Source: Ornithinibacillus gellani
GTDB taxonomy: Bacteria > Bacillota > Bacilli > Bacillales > Amphibacillaceae
DNA: 50,797 nucleotides
Direction: 5' to 3'
NCBI RefSeq assembly: GCF_003730295.1
Contig: NZ_QTSZ01000020.1
Location: 1-50,797 of the forward strand
Under the pieces are notes generated by a model that saw only the letters and a program-made list of their open reading frames with translations, was not told the DNA's origin and did not search any database. The position numbers and the translations under genes are program-made. The first letter of the stretch is position 1. Each line of letters begins with the position of its first letter. Below, in pieces: positions 17,097 through 25,012 of this stretch.

Positions 17097-17996
17097 TTAA
17101 TAATGAATTCTTCGATCTAGGAATAGATAATTAAAAGCCGTAATTGCAAGCAATAGCGTAATTAATACAACAGTAAGAACTGCAGCTTTTCCTAAATCCC
17201 AATTGGTAAATGCAGCTTCGTAAATATAATACAGCAGCAGGTTACTTGCATTATCTGGACCACCCTTTGTCATGATATAAAGATGATCCACATTTTTAAA
17301 TGCATTTGTAATCGAAACAATCATGACGAATAATGTGGTCGGCATTAACAATGGAAACGTAATCCGCCGAAACATTTGGAACGGCTTTGCACCTTCTATC
17401 ATTGCTGCCTCATACACATCTTTAGGAAGGTTTTGCAATCCAGCCAAGTAGAATATCATGAAAAAACCAGCATCCTTCCAAATAATCATCACGATTAAAG
17501 CAATCATGACTGTCGTTTGACTGCCAAGCCAGTTAGGCCCATTCGCACCGAAAATATCGAGAAATTTCTCCATTAATCCATAATGTGGTGTATAAATGAA
17601 TAGCCAAATATTTGCTACCGCAATCAATGGAATGACCGTCGGATAAAAGAATGCCGTTCGTAACAAGGAACTTCCCTTCATTTTTTTATTAAGCCAGATG
17701 GCCAAATACATCGCCAAAAATAAAGTAGTCGGAACGGTTCCAATCACAAAAATAATATTATTAAACATGACCTTACGAAATATTTCTTCAGAAAATACTT
17801 CTTTGTATTGTGAAAGACCTGAAAATTGCAGCCTGGTCATTGGACCACTATAAAAACTTAAATGAATCGATTTCAACGTTGGATAAAATGTAAATAAAGC
17901 TAGAAAAATAAATGATGGTAATAAAAGTGAATAGGCAAATAAATTTTGCTTCATACTTATTCTGACTTTTTTCTTTCCAGACCGTTTGATTGCCAT
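17097..17996 (-). CDS. ABC importer permease, UgpA-like
   Basis: This permease (299 residues) of the MalF/UgpA branch begins with a basic cytoplasmic tail (IKRSGKKKVRISMKQ), then six transmembrane helices and the docking motif EAAMIEGAKPFQMFRRITFP near residue 200. The stretch LLLPSFIFLALFTFYPTLKSIHLSF is a hallmark of sugar and glycerol-phosphate importers. It is the second gene of the operon; a hairpin separates it from the binding-protein gene. An internal ATG at codon 15 is possible, but the first ATG gives the more usual N-terminus. Confidence 0.9.
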   Translation of the reverse strand: MAIKRSGKKKVRISMKQNLFAYSLLLPSFIFLALFTFYPTLKSIHLSFYSGPMTRLQFSGLSQYKEVFSEEIFRKVMFNNIIFVIGTVPTTLFLAMYLAIWLNKKMKGSSLLRTAFFYPTVIPLIAVANIWLFIYTPHYGLMEKFLDIFGANGPNWLGSQTTVMIALIVMIIWKDAGFFMIFYLAGLQNLPKDVYEAAMIEGAKPFQMFRRITFPLLMPTTLFVMIVSITNAFKNVDHLYIMTKGGPDNASNLLLYYIYEAAFTNWDLGKAAVLTVVLITLLLAITAFNYLFLDRRIHY

Positions 17997-18037
17997 AATC
18001 TATACTAGAACCCCCCATGCTGGTCATCAAATGATAG

Positions 18038-18071
18038 GGAAGGCTCAAACCCAGTCAGGATTTGAGCTTCC
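18038..18071 (-). promoter_or_regulatory. Intercistronic hairpin after the binding-protein gene
   Basis: On the minus strand GGAAGCTCAAA pairs with TTTGAGCCTTCC (one bulge) between the ugpB-like and ugpA-like genes. Such hairpins often protect the upstream message and allow the binding protein to be made in excess. No T run follows, so full termination is unlikely. Confidence 0.55.
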
Positions 18072-18094
18072 AGCCGAATGAATGATGTCTTTCA

Positions 18095-19381
18095 TTAATC
18101 TTGGAAAGGCTTAAGCACCTCATTTGCTTTCTCTTGCGCTTGCTTCAACCCTTCTTCAACGGTAATACTTCCAGTTAAAATAGCCTGAATACTATCATTA
18201 AATATCTTTTGAACTTCACCATTTTGATATGTTGCAAGCTCACTATCGGAATACTCCAGCTGTTCCCTTGCAATCAGCGCCTGAGGGAATTCTTCTACAT
18301 ATTTTTTTAGTTTTTCTGTTTCATATGCCGACTCACGGGTAGCCACATACCCTGTATCAATCGACCATTGGGCTACACGCTCCGGCTCTGTCAAAAATTC
18401 CATAAACTTAATAGCAGCTTCCTTGTTTTCTTCTGGGATATCTTTAAATAAGTAAATATTACCGCCACCAGTCGGTGATCCGTATTGATTATTTGCAGGC
18501 AGATAGGCTACACCAAAGTCAAAATCTGCATTGTCCTTTACATTGGTTAAATTTCCAGTCGTGTGGAACATCATTGCCGTACGACCACTGAGAAAATCAC
18601 TTGGAACAGTTGCCCATTCAATAGTTCCCTCCGGCATGATGTGGTGCTCCTTGCTTAGACTGAGCCAATAATTCATCGATTCAACAGCATATGGTGCATC
18701 AAAATAAACTTCTTTCCCATCGTCTGACATGATATTTTTTTCCGTCTGCAGCGCCAAAGCTTGGAACATCCAATACTGATAGCCTGTACTTGGAATTTCT
18801 AAGCCCCACTGCTCTTTCCCATCATCTTTGGTTAACTTTTTACCATATTCAACTAATTCATCCCAATTCTCTGGTGGTGCTTCTGGATCAAGCCCTGCTT
18901 CTTTGAAAGCATCCTTGTTGTAGTACAGAACAATCGTACTTCGTTGGAAAGGCAAGCTCCAGACCTTATCCCCTACAGATGAATTGGCCATAAAACCATC
19001 ATAGAAATCATCTAAATATGCTTCATCAAATAAGGGTGTCATTTCTTCAATTACATCATTTTCTAATAAAGTAAATAAATCAATTGAAAATAAAACGGCC
19101 AGCTCTGGTGGATTCCCTCCTTGTACAGATGCCATTACCTGTGTCATCGTTTCTGAATAGCTTCCTCCAAAATTTGCATTTACTTTGATATTCTCATTCT
19201 CTGTTTCGAATTCTTCTACCAAGCCATCCACAATATTGGCTACATCTCCTCCGACTGCAACCGGAAAGTAAAAGTCTATTTCAACCTTTTCACCCGCTTC
19301 TCCTTTACTCCCGCCGCTACAAGCGACTAACCCAATACATAACAACATGAAAATTGATAAAATCCCAATTCGTTTGCCCAT
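18095..19381 (-). CDS. ABC importer substrate-binding lipoprotein, UgpB-like
   Basis: The 428-residue lipoprotein has a lipobox LVAC (Cys21) and the fold of cluster-B extracellular binding proteins. Several stretches track UgpB of E. coli as I recall it: LPFQRSTIVLYYNKDAFKEA, GLDPEAPPENWDELVEYGKK, FHTTGNLTNVKDNADFDFGV and the C-terminal ERVAQWSIDTGYVATRES. UgpB binds sn-glycerol-3-phosphate or glycerophosphodiesters; a related sugar phosphate or oligosaccharide cannot be excluded. It starts after AAAGGGGAG and heads the operon ugpB-ugpA-ugpE-MBL-HAD. Upstream lie a cre-like box, a promoter and a leader terminator. Confidence 0.85.
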   Translation of the reverse strand: MGKRIGILSIFMLLCIGLVACSGGSKGEAGEKVEIDFYFPVAVGGDVANIVDGLVEEFETENENIKVNANFGGSYSETMTQVMASVQGGNPPELAVLFSIDLFTLLENDVIEEMTPLFDEAYLDDFYDGFMANSSVGDKVWSLPFQRSTIVLYYNKDAFKEAGLDPEAPPENWDELVEYGKKLTKDDGKEQWGLEIPSTGYQYWMFQALALQTEKNIMSDDGKEVYFDAPYAVESMNYWLSLSKEHHIMPEGTIEWATVPSDFLSGRTAMMFHTTGNLTNVKDNADFDFGVAYLPANNQYGSPTGGGNIYLFKDIPEENKEAAIKFMEFLTEPERVAQWSIDTGYVATRESAYETEKLKKYVEEFPQALIAREQLEYSDSELATYQNGEVQKIFNDSIQAILTGSITVEEGLKQAQEKANEVLKPFQD

Positions 19382-19409
19382 CTTTTTCTCCCCTTTGATT
19401 TAAAATTGA

Positions 19410-19479
19410 AAAAATTAAAACCCCATGAGCAATAAGAGCACCGCCAATCTCATAGCAATACTTTATCGTTCACAGGGTT
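19410..19479 (-). promoter_or_regulatory. Leader terminator/antiterminator before the Ugp-like operon
   Basis: In the 120-base leader, AACCCTGTGA (19470-19479) pairs with TCATGGGGTT (19419-19428), followed by a T-rich run (TTAATTTTTT), forming a terminator-like hairpin upstream of the first gene. The ACCCT of the first arm can instead pair with an AGGGT 13 bases upstream, which would dissolve the terminator. Two exclusive folds of this kind are what an antiterminator such as GlpP would control. GlpP as the factor is inference. Confidence 0.55.
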
Positions 19480-19508
19480 CTCCTCTTCTCTACCCTTGAA
19501 GCTATTCT

Positions 19509-19536
19509 GTTATAAAACAAGTTCGATTATTTACAA
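19509..19536 (-). promoter_or_regulatory. Sigma-A-like promoter of the Ugp-like operon
   Basis: The minus strand has TTGTAA (-35) and TATAAC (-10) separated by 16 bases. Transcription would begin near 19502 and produce a leader of about 120 bases that includes the terminator structure. Confidence 0.5.
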
Positions 19537-19572
19537 TAATACAACAAGGAGAAATGAATAGCAACAAGACTT

Positions 19573-19586
19573 TGACTGCGCTTTCA
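19573..19586 (-). promoter_or_regulatory. cre-like box (CcpA site)
   Basis: The minus strand reads TGAAAGCGCAGTCA. It fits nine of the ten fixed positions of the catabolite-responsive element TGWAANCGNTNNCA. It sits about 37 bases upstream of the proposed -35 element, suggesting carbon catabolite control of the importer. Confidence 0.5.
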
Positions 19587-19663
19587 TGATTACATCAATA
19601 ATGTAAAGGGATTGTAAACGCGGATTCCCCTTTCCTATCAACATTCCTTCGACATGATTTGAT

Positions 19664-19684
19664 AAAAAAACAGCATCTGCTGCT
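19664..19684 (-). terminator. Terminator after the zorAB-like pair
   Basis: On the minus strand a short stem (AGCAGC-AGAT-GCTGTT, with one wobble) is followed by a long T run. It lies about 50 bases past the zorB-like stop and separates that unit from the Ugp-like operon. Confidence 0.55.
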
Positions 19685-19735
19685 CTTTGTGTAAAATATT
19701 CTTCATATGAAATAAGTGATGAAAATACAACTTAA

Positions 19736-20425
19736 CTACTCCAGCATATCACGTGTTTTCCGCAAAATTTCTTCATCCTTTAAACGAAATTTGAATTCTA
19801 CCCGTCTGGAAGCATCAGCACTGTATTCTCCTTCACGATTTGTTCGGTAACTCGTATACGACTTACTGTTGATAGTCAGTTTCTTTTCCAATTGATCTTG
19901 TATTTGTTTGAACGGAAATGCTTCACCTAAAATATATGCAGCCACACTAAATGCCCGGTCCTGCGCAAGCTCCAAATTATATAAATATGTTCCATCACGA
20001 TCGGTATGTCCTTCAATAATTATCTCAGCTATATAGTCTTCATATCCGCTTTCTAAGAGAGTGTTTAAATATTTCGGAACAAACTCATCTAAAAAGGCAA
20101 AGGATTCCGGCTTTAATTCCGCACGATCATAAGCAAATAATATTTCCGTGCTAAATAAAATTGCGCCCGTTTTTTCATCGACTTCAATACCCAAATCAGA
20201 ACCCGAGAACTCTGACTTGAGTTCATTGATTAATTCTGCACGAACACCCATGATTTGATCAATGGTTCGCTTCATTTCCTTGATTTGCAGAGATTTAATA
20301 ATCATCATACAAATAAAGATGAGCATGAAGCAGAGCAAGATTGTCGTTAATAAATCGGTAAAGGTCGGCCAAAAATGCCCTTCATTCTGCTCGCTTTTAA
20401 ATAAGCGCTGATATTTAGTATTCAT
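19736..20425 (-). CDS. zorB: ZorB-like MotB/OmpA-domain motor subunit
   Basis: The 229-residue protein has one N-terminal transmembrane helix (about 24-45) preceded by HFWPTFTDLLTTIL, which places Asp24 where MotB/ZorB proteins carry the proton-binding aspartate. A linker is followed by an OmpA-type peptidoglycan-binding domain (about 88-215): LFAYDRAEL, IIIEGHTDRDGTYLYNLELA with Asp142, AQDRAFSVAAYIL with Arg157 and ASRRVEFKFRL. Size and layout match ZorB of Zorya anti-phage systems better than flagellar MotB. Its start overlaps the end of the zorA-like gene by 11 bases, so the two are translationally coupled. Confidence 0.78.
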   Translation of the reverse strand: MNTKYQRLFKSEQNEGHFWPTFTDLLTTILLCFMLIFICMMIIKSLQIKEMKRTIDQIMGVRAELINELKSEFSGSDLGIEVDEKTGAILFSTEILFAYDRAELKPESFAFLDEFVPKYLNTLLESGYEDYIAEIIIEGHTDRDGTYLYNLELAQDRAFSVAAYILGEAFPFKQIQDQLEKKLTINSKSYTSYRTNREGEYSADASRRVEFKFRLKDEEILRKTRDMLE

Positions 20426-22247
20426 TTTGTCTCATCCCAATTCCAGAATCTACTGAAATTGCCCGCTGCCTTCCATTCGAATGCAGTTGCTGGTTTAACA
20501 TATGAATTTCTTGGCCAAGCTCCCGTAACAGATTTTGAATCCCACGACTTTGGTATTGCTGCATCTCTTCAGATATTCTGCGGAGTTCTTGAAACTCTGT
20601 CTTTATTCCAGCATTGGTCCTGTCTACAGAATCAACAATTTCCCGAATAATCAGCTCTAGTTTATTACCCAACGTTCCTTCTAAATTAGATACATAATTT
20701 GCTAACGTATCTTTTAAAAATCCGACATTAGCATCCAGCTGATGCTCACGACGATGATTGGCTTGATTCATCTGATTGATGGTTTGATTTATTTCTTGGA
20801 TAAACTGATTATTTTTTATGCCAAACTGTTCATACGTATGTGCCGCCTCCTGCATTTTCCTTTCAAAGTCTCCAGACTCAGCCACATGTGCTTTTATATG
20901 TCTACCAAAAGAACGATTGAAATCCTTCAATTCATCAAAACGGTCTGACAATAAATGCTTATATTCGGTTTGTGTTTGTTGTATGGTATCAAGTGCTTCT
21001 GGCAATTTAACGATGGAATGTCCCAGTGCATCAAAGTCCTTTACCAGTTCACCAAGATAAGTTGAAATCCCTGCCAATTTCCCGGTTAAATCCGCTCCAA
21101 ATATCTGTTTAAATTCTTTTTGATGCCGGTCCGCCTTCTCTACTATTTCACCACTGGTTTGAACGACCCGCTGTAACGCTTCACGGACTGTACTTTGTCC
21201 GTCCAATACATTAGAACTAAATTCCTTCCACGTCTCAACTGATTTTTCAAACTGTTGTAACGTATCCAATTGTATGTCCTGTGTCTTGACCATTTTTTCA
21301 TGGATCCCTTCATACATTTGAACAAGTCGCTCATTTCTATCGTCCATCTTCTTGAAATAAGCAAATAAAGTATCAAACTGTTGATGAAGCTTATTCGTAG
21401 CATCACCAAATCCGTCTGTCACTTCTCTCATATGCTGAAACAATGTCTGAAACGCTGTCAGATTTTCAGACAAACCTTCATTAAATGCCGCTAAATCCTT
21501 AGCCGCTTGCTCCAAACCTGTTGTATACGCTTGAAATCCAGAAAAAGCACCGACAATTTCTCCGAGTGATTTCTCGTTTGTATGCTGTAAATCACGAATG
21601 GACTGATTAATCGCTTCAGATACATCAATTAACCGCCCCATTTCATGTTGTTTATCCCCTTCCAAGCTGGACTCAAATTGGAGCATTAAATCTGTTAGCA
21701 TATCTTCTGTATTAAACACCTTGATAAGCACCGTCATGATTAAGGACATACCCATTCCAGCGATACTTGTGTAAAAAGCAACATCGATCCCTGCGAGCAC
21801 ACCAGCAATGTTTTCCACAAGCTGATTGCCATCCGCTTGGATTCCGCCCAATGAAATAGTCAAGCCTATAAATGTACCAAGCACACCAATGAGGATGAAA
21901 ACAGAAACCGTCATCTGAACTATTTTAATCAGACTTATGATTGGTATTTGGAACACCCGCCATCCGGAAAACATTTCCTGGACAAATGTCTCAACACGGA
22001 CCGATTCCGTATCCTTTCGCAAATCAAACAGTTCTTTAAATTGACTTAACGGTTTCATATCCAGACGATTGGTTTCCTTTAAGTAATTACGGATTTTTTT
22101 AAGCTTCTGAAACAATAGCAAATGAACAATTAACGTGATGAGAAACCCAATGAATAGCACCAGAAATATAAATTCAATTAAAGCATTTTCCAAAATAATT
22201 GCAGCTTTCTCATCCCCTGCAAACAAAGCTAAAATGGATTTAACCAT
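20415..22247 (-). CDS. zorA: ZorA-like MotA/TolQ/ExbB channel with long cytoplasmic tail
   Basis: This 610-residue protein has three clear hydrophobic segments (about 20-46, 107-135, 148-178) carrying MotA/TolQ/ExbB motifs: GVLGTFIGLTISLGG and GIDVAFYTSIAGMGMS. After residue 180 comes a tail of about 430 residues, rich in Gln, Glu, Lys and Leu heptads, predicted to be a long coiled coil. A five-subunit channel with a long intracellular tail is the hallmark of ZorA; flagellar MotA and TolQ lack such a tail. It is the first gene of the pair. No ZorC, ZorD or ZorE gene is found on either side. Confidence 0.8.
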   Translation of the reverse strand: MVKSILALFAGDEKAAIILENALIEFIFLVLFIGFLITLIVHLLLFQKLKKIRNYLKETNRLDMKPLSQFKELFDLRKDTESVRVETFVQEMFSGWRVFQIPIISLIKIVQMTVSVFILIGVLGTFIGLTISLGGIQADGNQLVENIAGVLAGIDVAFYTSIAGMGMSLIMTVLIKVFNTEDMLTDLMLQFESSLEGDKQHEMGRLIDVSEAINQSIRDLQHTNEKSLGEIVGAFSGFQAYTTGLEQAAKDLAAFNEGLSENLTAFQTLFQHMREVTDGFGDATNKLHQQFDTLFAYFKKMDDRNERLVQMYEGIHEKMVKTQDIQLDTLQQFEKSVETWKEFSSNVLDGQSTVREALQRVVQTSGEIVEKADRHQKEFKQIFGADLTGKLAGISTYLGELVKDFDALGHSIVKLPEALDTIQQTQTEYKHLLSDRFDELKDFNRSFGRHIKAHVAESGDFERKMQEAAHTYEQFGIKNNQFIQEINQTINQMNQANHRREHQLDANVGFLKDTLANYVSNLEGTLGNKLELIIREIVDSVDRTNAGIKTEFQELRRISEEMQQYQSRGIQNLLRELGQEIHMLNQQLHSNGRQRAISVDSGIGMRQNEY

Positions 22248-22677
22248 GATTTTATCCTCCCATGGAATAGAAAAATACCGGTCAACATAAGCCGGTGAAC
22301 GCCTTTCTACATAGTTATTCTAACCATGGACAAATCATGCGTTGATGTTGTTGAGTGATTGTATGTGAATAGAATTTCCCCACTCAACAAACAAGGAATG
22401 TAAGGTGAAATGGAATTTGTTGAAAAGATAAAATGACGAATGAAGCAAACCATCTGTGATTAAGAATATGTGACCGGCTGGACAAATTACGGCAGGTCGC
22501 ATCTAAGTTTTTCGGGACAGGCTCTGTCTTCTTATACAGATGACATTCATTCTATATCATTCAACAAACCGGCTCACATGTAATTGATTTTTCAAAAATA
22601 TATGCAATTCTTGCTGAAAACAGGATAAATAAACGGAAAAATCCACATCCTAATCACGAGAGAAGGGGTGGATTTTA
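22248..22677. other. Intergenic region upstream of zorA-like gene
   Basis: About 430 bases between divergent genes. It holds a short inverted repeat (ACCGG...CCGGT) close to the zorA-like start. I found no convincing gene, terminator or full promoter, although both flanking genes must have promoters here. Confidence 0.4.
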
Positions 22678-23040
22678 TTGAAAGGATTATTGACAAAAAC
22701 ACTAATTATTTCACTGTTCGTATGGATGCTGCCATGGTCTATTTCATTGCCAAGCTTTCCTCCAGGGACGTTACAAGATGTTTCCTCACAAGAAAAGGAA
22801 ATCCCGCCTTATGCAAAATGGGGGCGACTGGCAATGAAACGCGTCCAATCCTTATATCCTGATGCAGATATCGTTGATTATCTACACATTGGCAGAGAAG
22901 TTGGCGAACATACTTCCATTGAAAAATTTAAACTATGGCTCAAGGATCGAACACATGAATTTGGTGTTTATCTGAACATTGAATTTGATAATCAAACGGA
23001 AAAAATAATATTGGTGACACATCATGAAACAGATCGTTGA
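22678..23040 (+). CDS. DUF3889 family secreted protein (YqzG/YdhC-like)
   Basis: This 120-residue protein begins with a signal peptide (KGLLTKTLIISLFVWMLPWS) and continues with the DUF3889 pattern: PPYAKWGRLAMKRVQSLYP, DIVDYLHIGRE, EKFKLWLKDRTHEFGVYLNI and a final beta strand. The family is small, exported and of unknown function. The start is TTG, with GAAGGGG upstream. It stands alone between the zorAB-like pair and a gene remnant on the opposite strand. Confidence 0.8.
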   Translation: MKGLLTKTLIISLFVWMLPWSISLPSFPPGTLQDVSSQEKEIPPYAKWGRLAMKRVQSLYPDADIVDYLHIGREVGEHTSIEKFKLWLKDRTHEFGVYLNIEFDNQTEKIILVTHHETDR

Positions 23041-23063
23041 ATGAAAGCATAAGTTAAAGCCGA

Positions 23064-23192
23064 TTAAAGTCCAATTTGATCCACTGCATAGGTTGCTTGT
23101 TCATTGCTAAAACCTTCAAACATGAGCTGTTCTATTAGTCCCAATCTTGAAAAATGTGTGTAATCCAAATAATTTTTGCCAGCTTTAATCCA
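23064..23192 (-). pseudogene. Remnant of an Ltp-domain lipoprotein gene
   Basis: Forty-two codons before a stop read as the end of an Ltp (host cell surface-exposed lipoprotein) domain: KNYLDYTHFSRLGLIEQL then FEGFSNEQATYAVDQIGL. This domain normally occurs as one or more C-terminal repeats in phage superinfection-exclusion or surface lipoproteins. Here an in-frame stop precedes the fragment, there is no start codon or signal peptide, and nothing upstream extends it. I read it as a decayed gene end. Confidence 0.6.
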
Positions 23193-23277
23193 TCAAATCG
23201 ACTGATGAAAGGGAGTCATCTTTTGCTATTCGTATGGTATTCAGCCATACGTAACCTTCATTTAATCCAACCTTTCT

Positions 23278-24453
23278 TTAAGATACTCCTACTTTTTGAA
23301 AACGATCAAAGCTTAAAGGATCAACAGGTATGATTGTTTCTTTTTCTAATAATAATGCTTCAATTAATTTACCTGTTACGGTAGCAAGACTGATTCCATC
23401 TCCTTCATGTCCGGCTGCAATGTAAAAACCAGGTACTTCTTCAACAGCAGAGACAATTGGTAAATGGTCAGCGGTCCAAGGGCGAAAACCTGTATAGGTT
23501 CGAATCATATTAAAGTCATGCATTTTTGGGAAGAATCGCATAGCTCTTCTTGCCATCGTTTCCACCACCCGAATATCGACGCTGCTATCATAACCTACAA
23601 ATTGTCTACTACTGCCCAGTAAAAAGTTTTGACTTTCTGTCGGCTCCAGCACTAAGGCTACTCCATGCTTTTCCGTTCGTTCATCCGCAATTCGTTCACG
23701 TTCAAATTTATTCATTAGGTAACCAAATTCCATTACATTCCGCATCATAATTGGCTTTTGTCTAGCTCCAACCAAAATATGGCCCTTTCTTGGAACAATT
23801 GGAATCTCCACACCCAGCATGTTCCCGATAAATGGTGCCCACACGCCAGCAGCATTTACTACTTTTTTAGCAGTAAAGCTGCCATTGGATGTTTCAATTG
23901 TGAAATCTTCCCGTTTGGAAATAGCCTTCACTTCTGTTTGAGTGTGAAGCTTAAGGCCATAATGTTTGGCACGATCAATAAGGGAATAGCAAAATAAATA
24001 TGGATTGATGAGAGAATCTGTTTCACATGCTAAACCACCTGGAATGTCATCAGCGAAATATGGTGATTCCGCTTTGATATCTGCATGATTCAATAGTTTA
24101 AATTTTAACCCAGCATCATTTTGAATCTTCACCCATTCTGCTGCTGCTTCCATTTCTGTATCGTTATCACATACGAGTAAACTACCTAATGCTCTATATT
24201 CAAAAGGCAGCTGCAAATCCGTGGCTAAATCTACCGTAAGCTCTTGACTTTTTAAGGACATCAAACTATCGAATCCAGGATCTTTATCAACAATCGTTAT
24301 ATTTCCGTCACAGCGTGAGGAAGTACCACTTGCTATATCTCCTTTTTCTATTAGCATACAATCCATACCTGCTTTAGCAGTATAGTAGGCAATAGCACAG
24401 CCAACTATTCCACCACCAATAATCGCAACATCCGCGTGATTCCCCTTATTCAT
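23278..24453 (-). CDS. FAD-dependent amino-acid oxidoreductase (DAO family)
   Basis: The 391-residue flavoprotein has an N-terminal FAD site, ADVAIIGGGIVGCAIAYYTA, and the DAO-family C-terminal motif FRPWTADHLPIVSAVEEVPGFYIAAGHEGDGISLA. It resembles the catalytic subunit of HcnC, OoxB and D-hydroxyproline dehydrogenase-type enzymes, which oxidise amines or amino acids and pass electrons to partner flavo/iron-sulfur subunits rather than oxygen. Those partners are encoded by the divergent genes that follow. I start it at the ATG behind GGGGGAGG. Substrate unknown. Confidence 0.85.
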   Translation of the reverse strand: MNKGNHADVAIIGGGIVGCAIAYYTAKAGMDCMLIEKGDIASGTSSRCDGNITIVDKDPGFDSLMSLKSQELTVDLATDLQLPFEYRALGSLLVCDNDTEMEAAAEWVKIQNDAGLKFKLLNHADIKAESPYFADDIPGGLACETDSLINPYLFCYSLIDRAKHYGLKLHTQTEVKAISKREDFTIETSNGSFTAKKVVNAAGVWAPFIGNMLGVEIPIVPRKGHILVGARQKPIMMRNVMEFGYLMNKFERERIADERTEKHGVALVLEPTESQNFLLGSSRQFVGYDSSVDIRVVETMARRAMRFFPKMHDFNMIRTYTGFRPWTADHLPIVSAVEEVPGFYIAAGHEGDGISLATVTGKLIEALLLEKETIIPVDPLSFDRFQKVGVS

Positions 24454-24548
24454 ATGCCTTTCCTCCCCCAATTGTCAGGAATATTCCACTGACAATCTAT
24501 CGTAAAAATATTTTTATTTTAAAAAATGTATCCTATTCTTGCTTCTAT

Positions 24549-24576
24549 GTTAGAATAGCATTGAATCATGTGTCAA
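24549..24576 (-). promoter_or_regulatory. Sigma-A-like promoter of the DAO-family gene
   Basis: The minus strand has a perfect -35 TTGACA and, 16 bases on, TCTAAC as -10. It lies about 100 bases before the DAO-family start codon and beside the tandem repeats. Confidence 0.5.
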
Positions 24577-24608
24577 TCTTTTTCATAGCAACGATGTAAG
24601 CAGTTACA

Positions 24609-24761
24609 TAAAGTGAAACTTCAATCAGGGGGGTTTTCGCACTTCCCCCACTGATTGTTAGTTGAACCAATCAGGCCTTTACTGGCTGTTGATCCCCCAC
24701 TTATAGTTCTTGTTATCAACAAAAATCCTTGATGGGGGGCTTACAGCCAGTTAATCTGTGG
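24609..24761 (+). repeat. Dispersed intergenic repeat, copy C (full, tandem)
   Basis: A full copy starting TAAAGTGAAACTTCAATCAG. The first hairpin is fully complementary here (CAATCAGGGGGG against CCCCCACTGATTG with one offset), and the second is closed by ACTGGCTGT and ACAGCCAGT. Its end GTGGTAAA merges with the start of the next copy. Confidence 0.9.
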
Positions 24762-24922
24762 TAAAGTGAAACTTCAATCAGGGGGAGTTTTTGCCCTTCC
24801 CCCACTGATTGTTAGTTGAACCAATCAGGCCTTTACTGGCTGTTGCTCCCCCACTTACAGTTCTTGTTATCAACAAAAACCCTTGAAGTGGGAGGGCTTA
24901 CAGCCAGTTAATCTGTGGTAAA
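24762..24922 (+). repeat. Dispersed intergenic repeat, copy D (full, tandem)
   Basis: A second full copy directly following copy C in the same orientation, sharing the TAAA at the junction. The two copies differ at several positions, mainly in the C/G-rich arms, so the duplication is not very recent or has been partly compensated. Together they fill most of the divergent region before the iron-sulfur and flavoprotein genes. Confidence 0.9.
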
Positions 24923-25012
24923 TTGTGTATTCTGAGTAAATAATAAGCAAAAAACTTGAATCTGGATACACAATAAAAAACGATACCAAGGTTTTGGGGG
25001 GAATGGAATCTG

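Noticed and set aside
19613-19626. Second cre-like box TGTAAACGCGGATT
   Set aside because: Matches only the first half of the consensus; the box at 19573 is much better.
19736-22247. Complete Zorya defence system
   Set aside because: Only ZorA- and ZorB-like genes are present; no ZorC, ZorD or ZorE within the window.
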